This document shows, in pieces, positions 53,177-61,665 of a stretch of DNA of 64,000 bases. Position numbers and translations under genes: made by a program. Source of the stretch: Myxococcales bacterium (GTDB lineage: Bacteria; Myxococcota_A; UBA9160; SMWR01). The notes beneath the pieces were generated by a model. It was not told the origin of the DNA and did not search any database. It saw only the letters and a list, made by a program, of their open reading frames with translations. The stretch spans positions 55,292 through 119,291 of the forward strand of contig JADFQO010000004.1 of the NCBI GenBank assembly GCA_022561775.1. The letters are read 5' to 3'. Numbering within the stretch: position 1 is the stretch's first letter; each line of letters starts with the position of its first letter.

Positions 53177-56100
53177 GTCTTGTCTACTCCCAGATCCCAG
53201 AGCTGGAGCGCCGCGCGCTCGGCTTCAAGCGATTTTTCGGCATTCGCCGATCGCGCGGACTCGACCCACTTCTCGAGTCGGTACCTCGATCCCGAGTCTC
53301 CGCGCAGACAGGCCTCCTTCACCGAGCAGCTGCGACACAGCTTCGGTTCTTTCCGATCGAGCGGATTGACCAGTCGGGGCGTGAAGCTCCCGCGATCCCA
53401 GGCCTCGAACGCAACCTGGGCAACCCGCTCGAACGCATCTGAAAAATCCCGATCTTTCGAGTCGACCACTGCGACGCGCGCGTGTTCCTGAATATCGGCG
53501 CCGAGGTAGAGGTAGCGACCCTGCGCGAAGTGATCCCCGGCGATCTGAGTGCCAGCCATCGCGTACGCGGGCACCTGCAGCGCGGCCCCGCGCGAGGCGC
53601 CGTCGAGCAGATTGCGCCTGCGGGTTTCGGGCTTCTTCCGTTCCGTGATGGCCTTGCCGGCTTTGTAGTCGATCAACCGCAAGACACCCGCCACCCGATC
53701 GACCCGATCCACGCGGAATCGAAGCTCCCGCTCAGCGCCGCTGCAATCGCGCAACCTGACGGATCCCTCGACCTCGGCACCGAGCGCGCCGACTTCGGAG
53801 CCTTCGGCTGGCCACTCGAGGCCGCGTGCGGACTCCAAGCAATCGCGCGCCCGATCGACGAGAACACGCTCGAAGCCCGGCGTCGAGATCCCCTCGTCGC
53901 GAAGAATGGCTCGGGCCTGGCGATCCAACAGATCGCGCAGGCGATCGCGGTCAGGCCACGGGACCTGAACCGGGTTACGGCCGGCGACTTCTTCGAGCGA
54001 GTGGCCGCCCGGGGGCAGCCGTTCGGCGACGATCTCCTGAAGCACGCCGTGCACCAGGTTTCCGATGATCAGCGCGTCCGCGCTGGGAAGATCCGCGAGC
54101 GCGTCGGGCAGCGGCTCGACGCGAAGCAGCTGGCCAAGAACCGCCTGCCAGGGACATCTGGCGACCTTCTCGATCCCGGTCACATAAAGCGGCGCGCGTC
54201 GTGGGTCGGCGGCATCGGCGATCGGGCCGAGAAATCCGTAATAGGGACCGAGTTCGAAGCGCCGATCGCCGCGCGGATCCCATTCCTCGAGGACCGAAAT
54301 CCTCGCCGCGGCGCGGGCCTCATCGCCGCGATCGCCCGGAATCTCGATTGGATCCAGAAAGAGCCTGGATCGCTCCTCGACGGCAACCCGCAGCGCGCGC
54401 GCGAACTGATCCCGCGTGCCACTCAAACCCGCGATCTGCGCGTGCTCGTAGGCAGTTCGCAGCGGTCGCGAATCAGCGCACTCCGCGGGCTGCCAGAAAC
54501 CTGGAAGGTCCTCATCGTCCGACGAGCGCAACCGCTCGAGCAGCGGAGAGGCGGGCCGGCGACGGCCATCTTCGTCGACTGCGGGATGAGACACCACCGT
54601 GTTCGAGCTCGAAGAAAGCAGCTGTGCGAAGAGGTACCGCTCTTCGTCGTAACCCTCGCGCTTCACGGGTAGATCCGGCAGCACCGCGCGCAGCCGTCGA
54701 CGCAGACCGTCGGGAAGCAGGGGGGCCTCTCCGATTGGACGAGGGAAAACTTCGCGGCTCAACCCGATCAGGAACAATCGCTCGAAAGTTCGCGAACGGG
54801 CTTGCTCGACCGAGAGGACGGCGACGCCACCGCCCGCTCCTCCGATCGGAAGCGAGAGCATTTTCTTGGTTCGCGCTTCGAGGTAGAGCCAGAAATCCTC
54901 GCGGTCGAGTTCGAACTCCCCACTGCCGGTCGCTTCAGTTTTCGTGAGTAGAGCGATCCGCGCGGAGTCGTCGGGCGGCCAGCACAGATGCTCGGTCACC
55001 AGAGATTCCAGAGCGGCGAGGTGATCCGACAACGCGACCCGCTCCGGCCAGGACGCGAGGTGATCCGACAAACGGAGTGCAGCAGAAGCCGCCAGCGCGA
55101 AACGCCCCGCTGGGAGTTTGCGTCGAGGCGAGAAGGGCGTGCCGTCTTCCGCAATCGTCAGCCCCCGACGCGGTAGCCGCAACCGCGCGCCGTCCGCGCG
55201 GGCTCCCAGTCTCGCCATGTCGACGAGCCGCGCGACACCCGATGCGTGAAACGCCACGCGGAGATCCGAGCGCCCTTCGGCGCTCAGCGGCACCGGGCAT
55301 TGCGCGGTCGACGGCAGCGTGCACATCAGATCGAGCCAGAGATCCACCGACGCGCGCCGTCCAGCGAGAAGCATCGCCTGCAGTGCGAGGATTCGGCGCC
55401 GAACTACGGGCGCGACGACCTCGCGCGGATCGATTCCAGAAATCGGAATCCCGAGCCGGCCAAACTGGACCCGTAGCGCGCTGCGATAGAGATCGAGATT
55501 GCGTGTCACCACGCCAATCCGCTCCGGCTGGACTCGGGCGTCGAGCGCTTCCCGGACGCGGTTGGCAACCCCGCGCACCTCAGCCTCCAAGCCCGGCGCG
55601 CGGAGCACGCGGACCTCAGCTCGCGAGGGGCTCTCGGAGAGATCGAGTGTCTCGACACCGACCGTTCCGCGCATTCGCGCACTGAATCGATCCGAAAACG
55701 CAACGCCTGGATCCGGGCTCGCGGGGTCGTCGGGATCGGCGGGGTGATCGAGGTAAACACAGGCGCCACAGCGACGCAGCAACATCTCGATCAGGTCCAT
55801 CTGCAGACCGGTTGCATCCGCGTAGCCGAATACGAAAATCGCCCGCGCCGGCAGCACGCGCGTGGGGTTTTCGTCGATCAGTTCGCACGCCCGACGGACC
55901 CGGGTCGACAGGTGGGCAATACCCAGATCCTCGAGCCGCTCGCTCGCGCGCGCGGCGACCCGAACCACCGCCTCGGCGCGCTTTGCGAGCGGGCCGCGGC
56001 CGGTTTCTCCAATCAGCTCGATCACCGCGTCCGCGTGCGCCGACTCGAGACCCGCGTCGAGCAAGTCGGTCACTTCCCCGACCACGGGCGCATAACCCCG

Positions 56101-56481
56101 GCTCAGAGCGTCGAGCGGCTCGCGCAAGCTCGCTTCGCGTCGCGCGAGCTGCCGAATCAGAGCCGGGAGCAGCGCGTCGTCGGACTTGGCTGGCTCGCCC
56201 GCGCGCGCGAGGATCGACGCCACCAGGCCGTCCAGGGTCTGGATGGAGATCCCGGCGACCGCGCGGCCATGCCGTTCGACGAGACGGGCGGACAAGTGCT
56301 CACGAAGACTCCGCGAAGGAACGATCACGATCACCGGTCTGCCGAGCAGGCCGGGATCCGCGGCGCCCGCGCGCGCGAGCACACAGAGTTCATCGAGCAG
56401 GTGCGCTTCCGACGCGATCGCGCCGCGCAAGACGACGGCCCGACCCGCCGCGCTGTCCCGCTCCGTCTCTGCTCTCGCCAA
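53173..56481 (-). CDS. addB: AddB-type PD-(D/E)XK nuclease with 4Fe-4S cysteines
   Basis: 1102 residues from TTG 56481, chosen because GGAGG lies seven bases upstream; the open frame extends to 56598. The N-terminal helicase-like half lacks an obvious Walker A (VLRGAIASEAHLLDELC in that place), as in many proteobacterial AddB forms. Later motifs include GGVAVLSVEQARSRTFERLF and LIGLSREVFPRP. The C-terminal nuclease has CPWQAVLGQLLRVEPLP, GNLVHGVLQEIV, RLIDYKAGKA, and the CRSCSVKEAC triad that with the earlier Cys completes a 4Fe-4S site. The subunit degrades one strand while AddA drives the complex. Confidence 0.9.
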   Translation of the reverse strand: MARAETERDSAAGRAVVLRGAIASEAHLLDELCVLARAGAADPGLLGRPVIVIVPSRSLREHLSARLVERHGRAVAGISIQTLDGLVASILARAGEPAKSDDALLPALIRQLARREASLREPLDALSRGYAPVVGEVTDLLDAGLESAHADAVIELIGETGRGPLAKRAEAVVRVAARASERLEDLGIAHLSTRVRRACELIDENPTRVLPARAIFVFGYADATGLQMDLIEMLLRRCGACVYLDHPADPDDPASPDPGVAFSDRFSARMRGTVGVETLDLSESPSRAEVRVLRAPGLEAEVRGVANRVREALDARVQPERIGVVTRNLDLYRSALRVQFGRLGIPISGIDPREVVAPVVRRRILALQAMLLAGRRASVDLWLDLMCTLPSTAQCPVPLSAEGRSDLRVAFHASGVARLVDMARLGARADGARLRLPRRGLTIAEDGTPFSPRRKLPAGRFALAASAALRLSDHLASWPERVALSDHLAALESLVTEHLCWPPDDSARIALLTKTEATGSGEFELDREDFWLYLEARTKKMLSLPIGGAGGGVAVLSVEQARSRTFERLFLIGLSREVFPRPIGEAPLLPDGLRRRLRAVLPDLPVKREGYDEERYLFAQLLSSSSNTVVSHPAVDEDGRRRPASPLLERLRSSDDEDLPGFWQPAECADSRPLRTAYEHAQIAGLSGTRDQFARALRVAVEERSRLFLDPIEIPGDRGDEARAAARISVLEEWDPRGDRRFELGPYYGFLGPIADAADPRRAPLYVTGIEKVARCPWQAVLGQLLRVEPLPDALADLPSADALIIGNLVHGVLQEIVAERLPPGGHSLEEVAGRNPVQVPWPDRDRLRDLLDRQARAILRDEGISTPGFERVLVDRARDCLESARGLEWPAEGSEVGALGAEVEGSVRLRDCSGAERELRFRVDRVDRVAGVLRLIDYKAGKAITERKKPETRRRNLLDGASRGAALQVPAYAMAGTQIAGDHFAQGRYLYLGADIQEHARVAVVDSKDRDFSDAFERVAQVAFEAWDRGSFTPRLVNPLDRKEPKLCRSCSVKEACLRGDSGSRYRLEKWVESARSANAEKSLEAERAALQLWDLGVDKT

Positions 56482-56687
56482 ACCCGATCCTCCGATCGTC
56501 GGCCCTCGGGCCGCCGGCGATTCTCGCTCACGCGGCTGACAGATGCGGTCATTGTAGAGGCGAATTGGCTCGACAGGCCGCCTCGCAAGCTCCCACAAAG
56601 CGGCAATCGTCCTAATAACTATATGAAATATATGAATAATCTGTGATTTCGAGATTCGTGTGAAGCGCGGCGGAATGGCGCCGAAAC

Positions 56688-56712
56688 GAAAATGAACTTG
56701 AACTTCATTTTC
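56688..56712. promoter_or_regulatory. Perfect inverted repeat upstream of bfd-bfr, candidate Fur-type iron box
   Basis: GAAAATGAA and TTCATTTTC form nine-base arms separated by seven bases in front of bfd. The AT-rich ATGAA arms resemble Fur-box half-sites in composition, though not an exact consensus match. A further weaker symmetric pair (TGAAA at 57028, TTTCA at 57044) lies in the bfd-bfr gap. The position over the likely promoter fits repression or activation by an iron sensor. Confidence 0.5.
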
Positions 56713-56783
56713 AGAATGATACGCTCGATGTACTCGGAAAGGGCACCGACCGGATGACCCTTTCGCGAATGGGACGAAAGCCG

Positions 56784-56993
56784 ATGATCGTCTGCCAGTG
56801 CACGGGCGTTACCGATCGCGCGATCCGCAAGGCGGTTCGCGACGGCGCAAGCAATCGCAACGATGTCGTACGCGCCTGCACGGCGGGGAAGACCTGTGGC
56901 GGTTGCGTGCCGGCGATCGACGAGATCATCGAAGCCGAGCAGGGGCGGATCATGCGCTCCGGCCTGGCCACTCTCGAACTCGCGACCGGCTGA
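56784..56993 (+). CDS. bfd: Bacterioferritin-associated ferredoxin
   Basis: 69 residues from ATG 56784, which matches the family N-terminus ([20 protein letters not shown]); ATGs at 56754 and 56769 would add 10 or 5 residues. The [2Fe-2S] cluster ligands are Cys in VCQC and in [14 protein letters not shown]. Bfd reduces bacterioferritin so that stored iron is released as Fe(II). The bfr gene follows 122 bp downstream on the same strand, matching the usual pairing. An inverted repeat lies upstream. Confidence 0.9.
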   Translation: MIVCQCTGVTDRAIRKAVRDGASNRNDVVRACTAGKTCGGCVPAIDEIIEAEQGRIMRSGLATLELATG

Positions 56994-57115
56994 GCACCGA
57001 GCATCCGAGGGTACCGCGGGTCACCCGTGAAAACGGATTCCAATTTCATTTGACTGGCTGTACCACTCGCGCGGGTTACGCTGTCCCGATCATCACCCAC
57101 GCGAGAGGACGACAC

Positions 57116-57586
57116 GTGAAAGGCGAACCCGCGATCATCAAAGCCCTGAATGAAGTTCTGACCGCCGAACTCACCGCAATCAACCAATATTTCGTCCACC
57201 ACAAGATGTGTGAGAACTGGGGCTACGAGCGCCTCGCGAAGAAGAAGCGCGAGGAGTCGATCGAAGAGATGAAGCACGCGGACGACATCATCGGTCGCAT
57301 CCTCTATTTCGAGGGCGTCCCGAACCTGCAACGCCTCAGCCCGGTCCGAGTCGGCGAGAACCCCATCGAGCAGCACAAGCTCGACCTCGCGCTGGAAACC
57401 GAAGCGGTCGATCGGCTCAACAAGACCATCGCGCTATGCCGGGAGAAGGGCGACAACGGTTCGCGGGAGCTGCTCGAAGACATCCTCGTCAACGAGGAAG
57501 ACAGCGTGGACTGGCTCGAAGCCCAGCTCCACATCGTCGAAGAGATTGGCAAAGAGCAGTACCTCGCCGAGCAGATCCACGACTAG
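57116..57586 (+). CDS. bfr: Bacterioferritin
   Basis: 156 residues from GTG 57116 (GAGAGGA just upstream), the family's normal size. Ferroxidase-centre ligands are visible in [15 protein letters not shown] (Glu18), [15 protein letters not shown] (Glu and His), [14 protein letters not shown] (Glu) and [20 protein letters not shown] (Glu, His). The Met in EEMKHAD corresponds to the haem axial ligand Met52 that defines bacterioferritin. It forms 24-subunit shells that oxidise and store iron. Confidence 0.95.
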   Translation: MKGEPAIIKALNEVLTAELTAINQYFVHHKMCENWGYERLAKKKREESIEEMKHADDIIGRILYFEGVPNLQRLSPVRVGENPIEQHKLDLALETEAVDRLNKTIALCREKGDNGSRELLEDILVNEEDSVDWLEAQLHIVEEIGKEQYLAEQIHD

Positions 57587-57717
57587 GAGCCTGACCCAAG
57601 ACTCACAAAAAGACTGGCCGGGCGCACTCTAACCCAACGAGAACACGCGCAACCAGCCTCATTTCGCATCGTGACCCAAGACTCCTGGTCGAACTCTTCT
57701 AGGGGAGTTGGTTGCAC

Positions 57718-57785
57718 GGGTGCGGTGACGGGAGGCCATCGGGCTCAAACCCCATGTCGCCCTCAGGCCTCCCGTCACCGCACCC
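57718..57785. repeat. Perfect 20-bp inverted repeat with 28-base loop
   Basis: Left arm GGGTGCGGTGACGGGAGGCC (57718-57737) and its exact complement at 57766-57785. Inside the loop GGGC and GCCC can extend the stem after a three-base internal mismatch. No T-tract follows either arm, so a rho-independent terminator is not indicated. As RNA or cruciform DNA this would be an unusually stable hairpin. Confidence 0.95.
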
Positions 57786-57860
57786 AAGTAACATCGTGTT
57801 TGATCGGGCCGGCGAAATACGGTGGCTCTTTTTCACGCGCCGGCAGCGGATTCGCGGGGG

Positions 57861-57973
57861 CCGGGACGCAAGAGCTGCGTGCCCGGACAGACCATGACTG
57901 ATTGTACTTGAGCCTCACTAGCCGGGGCCCAGTTGACCGGATCGGGTTTGAGCGAGTGGCTCTTGCGTCCCGG
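57861..57973 (+). ncRNA. Candidate structured leader with two mutually exclusive hairpins
   Basis: Bases 57861-57875 (CCGGGACGCAAGAGC) are an exact complement to 57959-57973 (GCTCTTGCGTCCCGG). The first ten of those bases can instead pair with the nearby TGCGTGCCCGG (57876-57886), forming a 10-bp stem with one bulge and a five-base loop. The two pairings exclude each other, the arrangement used by RNA switches. The downstream plus-strand gene is the TerB-like gene at 58125. No known ncRNA family is recognised. Confidence 0.35.
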
Positions 57974-58124
57974 TCCCTCGGGATTGGATTCACGGTCCTA
58001 ATCGGCTGGCCCTCCAGGCCGTTCAGGCACCCCGACCCAATCGATTGCCGGTCGGGACACCCTGGTGAATGGCGAACTCGGGCGCAGTACAATGGATGGC
58101 TCTCGTTCAATCCGGAGTGAAGCC

Positions 58125-58694
58125 ATGACCACGGAATTCCTCGGCGATCGCAAGAAGGCTCTGGAGGAATCCTTCTTCGCGCGCGAGAATGCCAAGCTCC
58201 TCGAACGGTTGAAGGTCGAAAAGAGCACGCACGAAGCCCGCGAGGCGTTGGCAAAGGCCTCGGGGATCGAAAGCGATGCAATTCTGGAAAAGCTCTGCGC
58301 GCTCAGTATCAATGCCGATACCTGGACAGCGGTCTCGATCGCGCCGCTGGTCGAAGTCGCCTGGGCGGATGGAAAGATCGATGAAGCCGAGCGCCAGGCC
58401 GTGCTGTCGAGCGCCGAAGCCAACGGGATCGCCAGCGGGAGCCCCGGGTACGGATTGCTCGAGAGCTGGCTCGCCCACCGCCCGGATGGACGCCTGCTCG
58501 AAGTCTGGGGTGCCTTCATCGTCGGGCTGTGCGCAGAATTGGGAGAGAGCGAGCGGGAATCCTTGAAGAACCAGATTCTCGGTCCCGCGCGCAGCATCGC
58601 CGAGGCGACCGGTGGCTTCCTCGGTCTCGGGAGCAAGGTCTCGAACGAGGAGGAGGTCATCCTCGCCGAACTCGCCAAAGCATTCGAGACCTGA
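58125..58694 (+). CDS. TerB-like domain protein
   Basis: 189 residues from ATG 58125, which has GGAGTGAAG just upstream; an in-frame start at 58065 adds 20 residues without family features. The central segment VSIAPLVEVAWADGKIDEAE and RQAVLSSAEANGIASGSPGY resembles the TerB/DnaJ-N tellurite-resistance-type helical fold, which has conserved acidic residues that may bind metal. The N-terminus is a charged helix and the C-terminus is helical. No other ter genes are near. The gene follows the 538-bp structured non-coding stretch. Confidence 0.65.
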   Translation: MTTEFLGDRKKALEESFFARENAKLLERLKVEKSTHEAREALAKASGIESDAILEKLCALSINADTWTAVSIAPLVEVAWADGKIDEAERQAVLSSAEANGIASGSPGYGLLESWLAHRPDGRLLEVWGAFIVGLCAELGESERESLKNQILGPARSIAEATGGFLGLGSKVSNEEEVILAELAKAFET

Positions 58695-58731
58695 TCGCGC
58701 GCTGCGAGGCGAGCTGCCCTTCGCGATGGCT

Positions 58732-59886
58732 TCAGCGAGCGGCGAGGCGCTTTGCGAGTTTCGAGATCGCCACTCCGACTTCCGCAGGCGGCGCACTCGT
58801 GTAACACAGCCGCAGCCAGTTCGCGTAATCTCGGCCGCAGGATGCTCCCGGCGCGACCGCCACGCCATCCTCGAGACAATCCGCGAGCAAACCCTCGATG
58901 CCGCGCTCGTCGAGGGCAACCTTGGCGTCGACGAACAAGAACGTGGAGCCCTGCGGGGAGGAAAGCCCGAGTTCGGCGGCCGCGGCGGTTCCCGCTGAGC
59001 GATAACATTCGCGCGCGCGATCGACCCAGGGCTGACCGTCTTGAAGGGCGCGAAGACCCGCCACTTGTCCAGCAGTGGGCGCCGAATAAAAGGAGTGGGT
59101 CGCGATCTTTTCGGCCTGGGCGATGGCTTCGGGCGGACCGACGAGGTAACCGGTGCGGTTCCCCGCCATCCCGTAGGCCTTCGAAAACGAATACGCGCTG
59201 AGCGTGCGCTCGGGCGCAAAGCGCCCCAGCGAAACGTGCCGACCTGCGTAGACGTAATCCTCGTAGACCTCATCGGAGAGCAGCCATAGATTTTCGCGAC
59301 GCGCCAACTCCGCGAGCGCTTGCAGCCATTCTTCGGGGATGACACGACCGGTCGGGTTCGAGGGCGTCGAGACATAAATTGCAACACTCTTCGGGGACAG
59401 GTGCTCGCGAACCGCCTCGATGGCGGTTTCCGCCGAGTCGACTCGATCGAAGAACGGAACCTCCACCGGCTTCGCGCGGAAGGTTTGAGTAATGCCGCGA
59501 ATCAGCGGCCAGAACGGCGCGAGGATCAGTACCTCTTCTTCTGCTGCAGCGAGCATGCCGACCGCGCAGCAGAGTCCACCGGTGGCTCCGGCAGTGACCA
59601 TCACCGACTCCCTCTCGCAGGTCAGACCATTGCGGTCGCGCACCTTCTCGACGATCGCATCGATCAGGGGCGGAATCCCCCGGGTGGCCGTGTAGCGGTG
59701 CAGCTCCGGATAGTCTTTCGCGCTGAGATCCTCCATCCGCCCGCCCTCGAACGGCTGGAGCCAGGTATCACCGATGTTGAGAGGGCACGCTTGGATGTCG
59801 GTCGCGTCATTGCACCCGGCGCGGAGCGCGTAAACAGGGCCGGGCATTGCGGTCACGGTCGCCGTGACGTCCGGGGGTCGGGGCAC
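58732..59886 (-). CDS. Class I/II PLP-dependent aminotransferase
   Basis: 384 residues. PLP-binding features: VMVTAGATGGLCCAVGMLAA (phosphate pocket), YVSTPSNPTGRVIPEEWLQA (Asn and Pro contact), LLSDEVYEDYVYAG (Asp and Tyr contact), and SAYSFSKAYGMAGNRTGYLV with the Schiff-base lysine. A C-terminal arginine for the carboxylate is in YANWLRLCYTSAPPAEV. The exact amino acid is unassigned; aspartate- or kynurenine-type members look similar. It converges on the TerB-like gene. Confidence 0.9.
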   Translation of the reverse strand: MPRPPDVTATVTAMPGPVYALRAGCNDATDIQACPLNIGDTWLQPFEGGRMEDLSAKDYPELHRYTATRGIPPLIDAIVEKVRDRNGLTCERESVMVTAGATGGLCCAVGMLAAAEEEVLILAPFWPLIRGITQTFRAKPVEVPFFDRVDSAETAIEAVREHLSPKSVAIYVSTPSNPTGRVIPEEWLQALAELARRENLWLLSDEVYEDYVYAGRHVSLGRFAPERTLSAYSFSKAYGMAGNRTGYLVGPPEAIAQAEKIATHSFYSAPTAGQVAGLRALQDGQPWVDRARECYRSAGTAAAAELGLSSPQGSTFLFVDAKVALDERGIEGLLADCLEDGVAVAPGASCGRDYANWLRLCYTSAPPAEVGVAISKLAKRLAAR

Positions 59887-59928
59887 GCTTGAATCCTCTC
59901 GGCTTGCCGCTGCACTTTTCCGGGTAGA

Positions 59929-60807
59929 TCAGGGCATCCCGTCGAGTACGGCGCTGTACCCCTCGCGAAATGTGGGGTAGCGGAACGTATAGCCAGATTG
60001 TACGAGTCGGGCATTGCGACAGCGCTTGTTGCTGCGCGGCCGCTTCAAAACGTCTGCCTTCTCCGCTACGCGTGGCTCCGGAGAGCCCATCACGCCAGCC
60101 AGCCAGAGAAGTACGGCGCGTTTTTCGGCGGGTTCGTTGTCGACCGCGAGATAGATCGGACCCGGATTTTCGAGCTTCATCAAATGGCGCAAGACCCCCG
60201 CGCAGTCGTCGCGGTGGATCCGATTGGTGTACTGAGGGGCATCCGAACGATAGACCGCACGCCCCGATCGGACGCAATCGATCAACTGCGTCCGCCGCGG
60301 TCCGTAGATGCCGCCAAATCGAGCCACCGTGGCAAGCGGAAACGCCTGGAGGGCGACCTTCTCGCCCTCCAGCAGGCGCTTGCCGCTCCAATGATCGGGC
60401 GCCGTTTCGGAAGATTCATCGACCCACTCACCGTCGTGTTGTGGGTAGACGGCGGTGCTCGATGCAAAGAGCAACCGGGGTCTCTGACCACCCCGGTGGA
60501 GCGCTTCGATCAATCCGCGAAGACCGTCCACATAGGCTCGGCGGTAGAGGGTGTCTTCTGACCCATTGGGGGATACGAGATAGAAGACGACGTCGATACC
60601 ACCCGGAAGATCCGCAAGATCCTCGGGTTGAGCGAGGTCCGCTGCGATGTTTTCGATTCCGGCCGGCAACGAGCGCGGGTTTCTCCGCAGGCCCCAGACT
60701 TCGTGATCCTCGGCAAGCAGGAGCTTGCCGAGCGCCTCTCCCACGTATCCACAACCCGCAATCAAGACTCTCTGCAGACCGTAGACGATCGGAGGGTATA
60801 CCGGCAC
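59929..60807 (-). CDS. SDR-family NAD(P)-dependent epimerase-like protein (YeeZ-like)
   Basis: 292 residues from GTG 60807, the nearest start before the Rossmann motif; a much longer frame extends to 61200 but overlaps the next gene. The dinucleotide motif is VLIAGCGYVGEALGKLLLAE, followed by LAQPEDLADLPGGIDVVFYL. LLFASSTAVYPQHDGEWVDE and FGGIYGPRRTQLIDCVRSG follow the extended SDR pattern. The classic YxxxK is not obvious, as in the YeeZ-type atypical SDR group. Substrate unknown. The divergent hydrolase gene starts 85 bp away. Confidence 0.8.
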   Translation of the reverse strand: MPVYPPIVYGLQRVLIAGCGYVGEALGKLLLAEDHEVWGLRRNPRSLPAGIENIAADLAQPEDLADLPGGIDVVFYLVSPNGSEDTLYRRAYVDGLRGLIEALHRGGQRPRLLFASSTAVYPQHDGEWVDESSETAPDHWSGKRLLEGEKVALQAFPLATVARFGGIYGPRRTQLIDCVRSGRAVYRSDAPQYTNRIHRDDCAGVLRHLMKLENPGPIYLAVDNEPAEKRAVLLWLAGVMGSPEPRVAEKADVLKRPRSNKRCRNARLVQSGYTFRYPTFREGYSAVLDGMP

Positions 60808-60891
60808 ACACTCTGCGAAAACCGATACTTCCGCAAAAGTCGGCACAGGCGCTGTGCGGGCAGCGAAATCACGACGAGTATACTGACTGCG

Positions 60892-61587
60892 ATGGCACCG
60901 CTCATCGGCATCTCCACATGCCTGGACGATCGCGGTCGTTGGAAGGCGAACCGGAATTATCACTACATCGACACCGCCTACGCGAGCGCCATCGAAGCAG
61001 CCGGCGGCAGCCCCGTCTATCTCCCCGTTCAACGCGATCCGCCCGCGCTGCTTCGGAGTCTCGACGGATTGTTGATTCCCGGCGGAGACGACCTGCCTCC
61101 GACACACGACTATCCGTGGGGCGTGGAATTCGATCTCGCACCCGAGGAGCAACTGAACTTCGATCGGCTCCTGCTCGCTGACGCCCTGCAGCGACGCCAT
61201 CCGGTGCTGGGAATCTGCTACGGGATGCAGCTACTGGCGACCGTCCGGGGGGGCGCGCTCGTCTACGACATCCCGACGGACCGACCGCAAGCGGGCCCCC
61301 ATCGTCTGCCCGAGCCCGATGGTCGACACGCGCTGCAGATCGAACCCGGTACGCGTCTGTCCGAAGCATTGGGCGCGAATCCACCGCCCGTCAACAGCCT
61401 GCATCACCAGGGCGTCGAGTCGCCCGGTACGGGCATGCGGATCGCGGCGCGCGCCGAGGATGGCCTGATCGAGGCCATCGAAGACGAAGAGCAGCTGTTC
61501 TGCGTGGGCGTTCAGTGGCATCCGGAGAAACTGTCAGGAATCCATCGCGACGGGCTCTTCGGCGCGTTCGTTGCTGCTTGTGGTTGA
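60892..61587 (+). CDS. Gamma-glutamyl-gamma-aminobutyrate hydrolase-like (peptidase C26, class I amidotransferase fold)
   Basis: 231 residues from ATG 60892. PLIGISTCLDDRGRWKANRN opens the fold, GLLIPGGDDLPPTHDYPWG is the oxyanion strand, the nucleophile is Cys109 in VLGICYGMQLL, and His/Glu are in VGVQWHPEKLSG. This corresponds to PuuD-like hydrolases that cleave gamma-glutamyl amides such as gamma-glutamyl-GABA. A TATACT hexamer ends seven bases before the ATG and no ribosome-binding site is seen, so a leaderless transcript is possible. Confidence 0.88.
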   Translation: MAPLIGISTCLDDRGRWKANRNYHYIDTAYASAIEAAGGSPVYLPVQRDPPALLRSLDGLLIPGGDDLPPTHDYPWGVEFDLAPEEQLNFDRLLLADALQRRHPVLGICYGMQLLATVRGGALVYDIPTDRPQAGPHRLPEPDGRHALQIEPGTRLSEALGANPPPVNSLHHQGVESPGTGMRIAARAEDGLIEAIEDEEQLFCVGVQWHPEKLSGIHRDGLFGAFVAACG

Positions 61588-61665
61588 CGCGCAGATCCCG
61601 AGGCTCGATGGACGTCGTTTCAGTGAAGACGTGCGCGCGGACCCGCTAGGCGGAATAATAGACCG

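Larger units (their letters stand above)
57587..58124. other. Gene-free region of 538 bp with strong stem-loops
   Basis: No coding sequence is supported here. The region contains the direct repeat TGACCCAAGACTC at 57592 and 57672, a perfect 20-bp inverted repeat at 57718-57785, and two competing hairpins between 57861 and 57973. A 7-bp stem CCCGACC / GGTCGGG lies at 58031-58056. All lie between bfr and the TerB-like gene, both on the plus strand. Confidence 0.6.

Noticed and set aside
57718..57785. Integron attC site
   Set aside because: The flanks lack the GTTRRRY and RYYYAAC core sites and the stem is perfect rather than having the extrahelical bases typical of attC.
57775..58281. Minus-strand frame of 168 residues across the structured region
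   Set aside because: Low-complexity Arg/Pro/Ser composition, no ribosome-binding site, and it crosses inverted repeats.
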